From Pseudomonadota bacterium (lineage in GTDB: Bacteria; Myxococcota; UBA9042; PHBI01): a stretch of 12,401 nt of DNA. The translations under genes and the position numbers were made by a program. The stretch covers positions 1 to 12,401 of the forward strand of contig SYAK01000488.1 in NCBI GenBank assembly GCA_005788935.1, read 5' to 3'. The notes under the pieces were generated by a model. The model searched no databases, had not been told where the DNA came from, and saw nothing but the letters and a program-made list of their open reading frames with translations. Below, piece by piece: positions 10,501 through 12,401 of this stretch (positions within the stretch are counted from its first letter, which is position 1; every line of letters begins with the position of its first letter).

Positions 10501-10981
10501 CACCTGTGTGGCGCAGTGTCCCGCGGGGCGCTTCGGCGACGCCAGCGCTCGCGCCTGCGTCGGTGACGCCGAGTGTCCCGACGGAACCTATGCCGACACC
10601 TCGCAGCGAATCTGTGCGCAGTGTTCGACTGGCTGCAGCCGCTGTGTGGGTCCCGGGTCGAGCGATTGCACCAGCTGCCGATGGGGGTACGCCTGGGTGA
10701 ACCATGAGATTCGGCGCTCGGGCGACACATGGTCGTTTGCTGGCATTACCTGGAACGGTGTCGGTGCTTGTGAATCCTGCGCCCAACGGACAGGTCAGGC
10801 CGCGTGCATGGGCTGCATGGAGACCTGCGTCAAGGCGGACGGTGGCCTCTGCGACGAGGGGACGATGTGGAGCTCCAACCCGTTGCCAGCGGCCACCATC
10901 GGCTGGGGTTGCAACGCGTGCCCGGGCAACTCCACCGTGACCGGCCTGTGGCGCGGGAACACGCTTCGCACCTGCGAGTGA
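4409..10981 (+). CDS. Giant mosaic lipoprotein, C-terminal part (Cys-rich furin-like and InlB-like repeats); no own start
   Basis: About 2190 residues, open from the second copy of the 28-bp duplication to TGA at 10979-10981. No start codon with a ribosome binding site is evident (first in-frame ATG is 4631, inside a Cys-rich module), so I read it as the displaced continuation of the gene starting at 1750. In order: two modules of the myxobacterial kind (REKDVDCGGDC; CTDGVRNAAETDIDCGG); furin/growth-factor-receptor-like Cys-rich repeats to about 5850; four InlB B-repeat-like modules (5858-7048); then a second long Cys-rich region with a super-repeat of about 500-546 residues. Cysteines pair as CxxC and CxxxC; 19 fall in the 151 residues at 9122-9574. 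Such density implies many disulfides and an exported location. No catalytic motif, transmembrane helix or sorting tail is visible; it ends NTLRTCE. A structural or adhesive surface role is an inference. Confidence 0.8.
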   Translation, partial: FDNVRGAREKDVDCGGDCESIATCAAPTCTDGVRNAAETDIDCGGPLCDSCDAGAFCASDFDCGGAACRAGRCQMRCRGCARCDSGSGLCTECPAGLDLVGGACLRPCPDGSSSAYANATGRCACKPGLFLSADGTRCFDCPANCSLCAAGGRCDLCVDGYRANSAGVCVRLDDANACPTELGYAATPDEATGVCVCEAGLIADPASGKCLPVTAESGETVSCPEGTVPRDGRCACADGSWLTPASTCEPCPANCTSCESDGAWGGACTACSAVTSGRDETGRWLLFDGRCVTQCPAGSVRDAAGRCNCRPGSFAAGDRCERCSEGCLACDRFDRCETCGPGLYGLNGLCVEQGLAGASFSDTEGIACLDQHTFDPVSRACVRCDGLVADGHCLAGATSCPSEDARIVNGTCVCPQDGQYISADGKCESCSEGCLRCDPFGGCDACDTRSGYFAWDGTCARCVPGQAFDARLGRCVAGDCAPNVAVTLDARGTLFTQVEGVKSVAALKFAAGGGSLGGQATAQVALRRGDRVDAITSQVPTWSGHVFIGWWLIGTDSESLEPQAIRIDPAIVVPENCGDLPDVITLIAGWVKAEPDARLVVFDAFPGTMCPPYAFGAADTNWENAFAHCGYSDHPLGTFTGWSLVPWQQASPDDELLWKGTPLEPAGPSWPAFVSARWDFGKASDIEANFGVCTAFARYMLDAGEGTFFGGGSTRTVRLPRERGLIGSLSAAWAAQPVRDGFTLVGWEQELAVQGSTWHLPVGPDVNVPGKCNERAPLAATGLTAVWAPTPPAGEVTRVVYLDVGPGSACPPVVLTAGQATYGAALGCTPTAASGDDFEGWAINGTLPVTAASPIAATTDDSVWFEVAPDVFLQLVKADWRCASRAGKNCGGGGCGSLWAPGLDQELCLPCEGTCTSCSFEGDIDWCGACDPTSDATHLVELDLRGESSSPRGSTCLACPTGRRLVGSTCEACPTGQALSYGAGWIPTCVATCPADYVRHDGPNGRVCLQTCPSGFMVQSGVCVACAAGCDICVGTGPSQCVGCAYGYGADDYEISASGWRRRSSFNEPFQCKPCEVTTGVDGCTNCQANLFDRNWNQLGDASGTQKATERWTCGSCDSGRYHDTSFSDLNQNQCEACDPSCATCVSGLASTCQSCPSGTHLHPDAAQTDYASCVTTCPADSVPYADKPGGPSYCQCPFGTWWDGSSCSSCHPSCAASGEGCYDRNACCWGDTWWDADAGACVSDCGDGKFPDYSGQTRSCITCQGAECCQQGQYWDPSTNTCVNNCPTGSWGDYGQRTCSPCPAGCTRCSDSVRCDACESGHTLVEVFEVYQNWYGTCSPCPDKREYRDGSGTCVGCPANTFLYRGHKDAPSCVATCPGHTFGDPASGLCVSVKGCSPRSYPDVFADRCVACDVNCRSCVGPAPGQCSSCDDADTLTRADGIGPYGACIGCSIGGWESAGGCASCDTGKALTWDTTQNPWTHQCVSQCPAGTYRDVLRKACVVAGDCPSLTLADDVTRECRACPTGQVFWNDTCLAACPDGMLKQTEPEGATCTYGCNGGYTQVGHECVQCAPGCSSCSGPGPEQCTWCKAGYTPDYVHVSSTGWRWDSNRFACVSCSTPENPFCSWCGIYTRLWNGSWPGGSVGLETFVHKGVDCYGCDNGTFASPSEARPGERMCGAACDPSCALCDGPGPGRCVACRSGEVLLPAGYGNTFGQCAASCPAGAVEGARLTPDNMQIQRFCDCPSRFRWNGSTCDACHPSWPAWWSCDKDPACGSSEPGAWDPDTSRCVSDCGAGRYRNDITRTCTPCPGGTCCPSGQIWDAGSGTCAGCPSGTYFDWQTRTCAACVAGCGSCGSRTSCWWCPSGATAGAFSFLMGGQTTVCGNCPSSNEYRDGNGACVQCAAGTYLAHDAEGGPARCVATCPFGTFALASTRECVTYNSCVNAQRGYVPPGTSVCSPCHGSCSSCDGPEADDCLGCMSGSIVRTPDSAPSGACPTTCRSGSYPNGGQCEQCLPGTFLLWDNSGGTWSPTCVAQCPAGRFGDASARACVGDAECPDGTYADTSQRICAQCSTGCSRCVGPGSSDCTSCRWGYAWVNHEIRRSGDTWSFAGITWNGVGACESCAQRTGQAACMGCMETCVKADGGLCDEGTMWSSNPLPAATIGWGCNACPGNSTVTGLWRGNTLRTCE
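5858..7048 (+). repeat. Four tandem InlB B-repeat-like (Flg_new-type) modules
   Basis: Four diverged units lie at about 5858-6178, 6200-6442, 6497-6769 and 6797-7048. Each starts with a strand of the V-x-x-D-A/V type (VAVTLDARG, LVVFDAFPG, ARYMLDAGEG, RVVYLDVGPG), has a central F-x-GW or FTLVGW motif, and ends with a strand closing in W (LIAGW, FVSARW, LTAVW, VKADW). This is the layout of Listeria/Bacteroides beta-grasp B-repeats found in surface proteins. Units 2 and 4 also share a PG-x-x-CPP motif and a later Cys, suggesting a module-internal disulfide. Confidence 0.65.
7484..9121 (+). repeat. Cys-rich super-repeat, copy 1 (546 residues)
   Basis: Starts with the furin-like module CAAGCDICVGTGPSQC and the variant ASGWRRRSSF. 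Landmarks recur in the same order in copy 2: CHPSC, CVSDCGDGKF (8132), EYRDGSGTC (8447) and CVATCPGHTF. The offsets to copy 2 are 1638 nt at the start, 1644 at CVSDCG and 1635 at EYRDG, so the two copies are collinear and probably arose by duplication of a large block. Confidence 0.75.
9122..10621 (+). repeat. Cys-rich super-repeat, copy 2 (500 residues)
   Basis: Starts with CAPGCSSCSGPGPEQC and STGWRWDSNRF, and repeats the landmarks CHPSW, CVSDCGAGRY (9776), EYRDGNGAC (10082) and CVATCPFGTF, ending with CLPGTFLLWD and CVAQCPAGRFGD. It is about 46 residues shorter than copy 1 and well diverged, so the duplication is old rather than an assembly duplication. Confidence 0.75.
10622..10978 (+). 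repeat. Cys-rich super-repeat, partial copy 3 at the C-terminus
   Basis: Begins again with the same module (CSTGCSRCVGPGSSDC, then a GYAWVNHEIRRSG segment rich in Trp matching the SGWR segments of copies 1 and 2) but stops after about 119 residues at the stop codon. It forms the C-terminal end of the protein. Confidence 0.65.
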
Positions 10982-11011
10982 GGCGTCAAGCCCGTCGTCG
11001 GGTCCAATCTT

Positions 11012-11043
11012 CCTCCCGGAGGCCTCGCACGGTCTCCGGGAGG
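11012..11043 (+). terminator. GC-rich hairpin after the giant gene, possible terminator
   Basis: CCTCCCGGAG (11012-11021) and CTCCGGGAGG (11034-11043) form a perfect 10-bp stem with a 12-nt loop, starting 31 bp after the stop codon at 10981. No T-run follows (the next bases are GGAAGTCTCT), so intrinsic termination is plausible but not canonical; it may instead stabilise the transcript end. Confidence 0.45.
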
Positions 11044-11186
11044 GGAAGTCTCTCGCAGCGAGGGGCCGTCTTGCCCGGTCTGCCATGCGTGGGTCCAGGC
11101 GCTCCTATGCTGCTCCGGGCTTGACCCTTGGAGTGTGCACCAGTACGACCGACAGGCCTTGTCCCGAACCGACGGAGCCCGCGACC

Positions 11187-11510
11187 ATGGCCGAGCCCGA
11201 GATCCGCGTCGTCCTCTGCACCTGCCCCGCCGACCACGCCGAGCGCATCGCGCGGACGCTTCTGGAGGAGCGCCTCGTCGCGTGCGTCAACATCCTCTCG
11301 GGCGTCAAGAGCCTTTACTATTGGAAGGACGCGATCGCGTCGGACGCCGAGTCGATGCTCGTCATCAAGACGCCCGCGCCGCGCTACGCGGTCCTCGAGG
11401 CGCGCCTCACCGAGCTGCATCCCTACGACGTGCCCGAGGTCTTGAGCCTCGATGTCGTCGACGGCTCGCGCAGCTACATGGCCTGGGTTCGCGAGGCGGC
11501 CCTCTGCTGA
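11187..11510 (+). CDS. cutA: CutA divalent cation tolerance protein
   Basis: This 107-residue protein is a typical CutA1, a small trimeric ferredoxin-like-fold protein linked to copper/divalent cation tolerance, whose exact biochemical role is unsettled. Family motifs are in order: VLCTCPADHAERIARTLLEE near the N-terminus, RLVACVNIL with the conserved Cys, SLYYWKD, a DAESMLVIKT strand, then LHPYDVPEVLSLDV and SRSYMAWV at the C-terminus. The ATG at 11187 is preceded by GGAG nine bases upstream and begins MAEPEIRVVL. An ATG at 11085 would add 34 residues that are not part of the family and is rejected. It lies about 205 bp after the giant gene and 22 bp before the acetyltransferase gene, which suggests it is co-transcribed with the latter. 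Confidence 0.95.
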   Translation: MAEPEIRVVLCTCPADHAERIARTLLEERLVACVNILSGVKSLYYWKDAIASDAESMLVIKTPAPRYAVLEARLTELHPYDVPEVLSLDVVDGSRSYMAWVREAALC

Positions 11511-11532
11511 GCGGGCGGTCGGGTACGACTGA

Positions 11533-12222
11533 ATGGCGCCTCATTCAGGTGCTAGGCGGGGTGTGAAGCTGGCCTCTTTCCTTCACAAGCTCCGAGGGTT
11601 GCGCGAACAGCTCGGGCGCCTCGGCGTCGTCGGCGTGCTCGTGCTGCGCGGGGGGCAGCTGCTCGCGCGGGTCCGCCTGCGGGTGCGGGTGCGCCGGCTC
11701 CTCACCTGTACGCTGACGCCAGCCCACGCAGACGCCCCTCGTCGCCTCGACGCGCCACGGCGGCTGACGCGGGACGACCTGCTATGCCGGCCAGATCGCG
11801 GCCCGTGGAGCGCCACCGAGATCGCCCAACTCGACAGGCTGCTCGCCGATCCGCGGCTGTCCGCGTGGGGCTTCGTCGGTCCGGACACGGGAGGCGGCGG
11901 CCCGCTGCTCGCGGTCGGCTGGCTGTCGCTCGGCCCGCCCGAGCGTATGGAGGCCCGCCTCGACGGCGCGCCCGAGGACTTCGGCGCCGACGCTGAGGCT
12001 GGCTTCCTCTGGGGCGACCACGTGGCGCCCGAAGCGCGGCGCCAGGGGCTGCACCAGCGGCTCATCGTGCACCGACTCGGGCTGCTCGCGGCGGCAGGCA
12101 AGACGCTCGCGCGGACGACCATCGACTGGCACAACCGCGCGTCCCGCCTCAGCTATCTGAGAGCCGGCTTCCGCCAGACGGGCAGCCGCACGAATCTCGC
12201 GCACCGGCGTCGCCCAGGCTGA
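11533..12222 (+). CDS. Putative GNAT-family N-acetyltransferase
   Basis: A protein of up to 229 residues. The C-terminal half resembles GNAT acetyltransferases: a strand GFLWGDHVAPEARRQGLHQRL (about 157-177) fits motif A with RRQGLH as the acetyl-CoA pyrophosphate loop, although the usual second Gly/Ala is His. It is followed by a helix, strand ARTTIDWHN and NRASRLSYLRAGF (about 201-213), the usual N-x-x-S...Y...GF ending. The first 60 residues are Arg/Leu-rich with a short hydrophobic stretch and are not typical. Start is uncertain: ATG 11533 has no clear ribosome binding site, while GTG 11563 follows GGCGGG. The gene begins 22 bp after cutA and may share its transcript. Its stop codon lies inside the outer end of a long palindrome. 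The substrate cannot be inferred. Confidence 0.7.
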   Translation: MAPHSGARRGVKLASFLHKLRGLREQLGRLGVVGVLVLRGGQLLARVRLRVRVRRLLTCTLTPAHADAPRRLDAPRRLTRDDLLCRPDRGPWSATEIAQLDRLLADPRLSAWGFVGPDTGGGGPLLAVGWLSLGPPERMEARLDGAPEDFGADAEAGFLWGDHVAPEARRQGLHQRLIVHRLGLLAAAGKTLARTTIDWHNRASRLSYLRAGFRQTGSRTNLAHRRRPG

Positions 12223-12316
12223 CTCTCTCCAGCACATAGGTCGATTCCGAAAAGTGGTTCCGCACGAGTCCCGTGATCACCTTTTCGGGATCGACCTACC
12301 TGCCGCAGAGAGTCAG
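12219..12316. repeat. Long imperfect palindrome, possible terminator or small mobile element
   Basis: The arms 12219-12254 and 12281-12316 are inverted copies. Outer CTGACTCTCT pairs with AGAGAGTCAG (10 bp), then TAGGTCGAT and CCGAAAAG pair with their complements, with about five mismatches in 36 positions and no gaps. A smaller CACG/CGTG hairpin (12263-12275) sits in the loop. The TGA at 12220-12222 is the stop of the acetyltransferase gene. It could act as a strong terminator in either direction, or be a MITE/REP-like element. No transposase is nearby. Confidence 0.75.
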
Positions 12317-12401
12317 CCGCCGCCTGGCGTCGCTCGGCGCGGGCTCCCGCGAGGGCTAGCAGCTCCGGTCGGTTCGGTGTGCCGGGCGCACTCACGCTAA
12401 C
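12317..12401. other. Non-coding tail of the window
   Basis: Nothing recognisable is seen here. A minus-strand frame crossing this stretch runs through the palindrome and the 3' end of the acetyltransferase gene, has no family resemblance, and is not reported as a gene. Confidence 0.4.

Larger units (their letters stand above)
1750..10981 (+). other. Reconstructed single gene for a 3067-residue surface protein
   Basis: Deleting one 28-bp copy joins 886 residues from the first frame to 2181 from the second with no stop. The join reads CFDNVRGAREKDVDCGG, which matches the neighbouring module CTDGVRNAAETDIDCGG in its Cys, Glu, Asp and CGG positions, so the single-copy form is very probably ancestral. 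Predicted order: lipoprotein signal (1-22), unknown beta-rich region, RTX-like repeats (239 to about 680), Ig-like region (about 746-852), Cys modules (853 to about 928), furin-like region I (to about 1358), InlB-like modules (to about 1757), furin-like region II (to 3067). Whether the intact form exists in living cells cannot be told from this sequence. Confidence 0.75.

Noticed and set aside
10900..10981. C-terminal cell-surface sorting signal (MYXO-CTERM, LPxTG or similar) on the giant protein
   Set aside because: No terminal hydrophobic helix with a basic tail is present; anchoring, if any, is better explained by the N-terminal lipobox.
11085..11186. Upstream in-frame start for CutA adding 34 residues
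   Set aside because: The extension is not part of the CutA family, and the ATG at 11187 has a properly spaced GGAG.
12153..12395. Minus-strand 80-residue frame at the right end
   Set aside because: It runs through the palindrome and antisense to the acetyltransferase 3' end, has no family resemblance and no ribosome binding site that I could support.

Overview
The window is a GC-rich (about 70% by eye) bacterial segment with long high-GC open frames on both strands. The best taxonomic hint is the large surface protein, whose 'C-x-D-G-V-R-N-x-x-E-T-D-I-D-C-G-G' modules are typical of Myxococcota and related former Deltaproteobacteria. That placement is an inference; no rRNA or tRNA gene is present to confirm it.

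Layout. (1) 6-1382, minus strand: a DprE1-like FAD-dependent oxidoreductase with a clear ribosome binding site. (2) 1383-1749: a divergent intergenic region with a run of ten C residues between weak promoter-like hexamers. (3) 1750-10981, plus strand: one giant gene that is now read as two. The first reading frame (1750-4563) encodes a lipoprotein-type signal, RTX-like calcium-binding repeats and an Ig-like region. The second (from about 4409 to 10981) encodes a very cysteine-rich protein with furin/growth-factor-receptor-like repeats, four InlB-type B-repeat-like modules and a roughly 500-residue super-repeat. The break falls exactly on a tandem duplication of 28 bp (4379-4435). Removing one copy restores a single open frame of 3067 residues across the junction. 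(4) 11187-11510: cutA. (5) 11533-12222: a GNAT-like acetyltransferase, possibly co-transcribed with cutA. (6) 12219-12316: a long imperfect palindrome whose outer end supplies the stop codon of the acetyltransferase gene.

The central interest is the giant gene. It has a homopolymer in its presumed promoter and a frame-breaking 28-bp tandem repeat in its coding sequence, so it is either a phase-variable surface protein, a recently broken gene, or an assembly artefact. The flanking genes (cell-envelope sugar oxidase-like, metal-tolerance protein, acetyltransferase) show no clear functional link to it. I found no CRISPR array, tRNA, rRNA, transposase or integrase.
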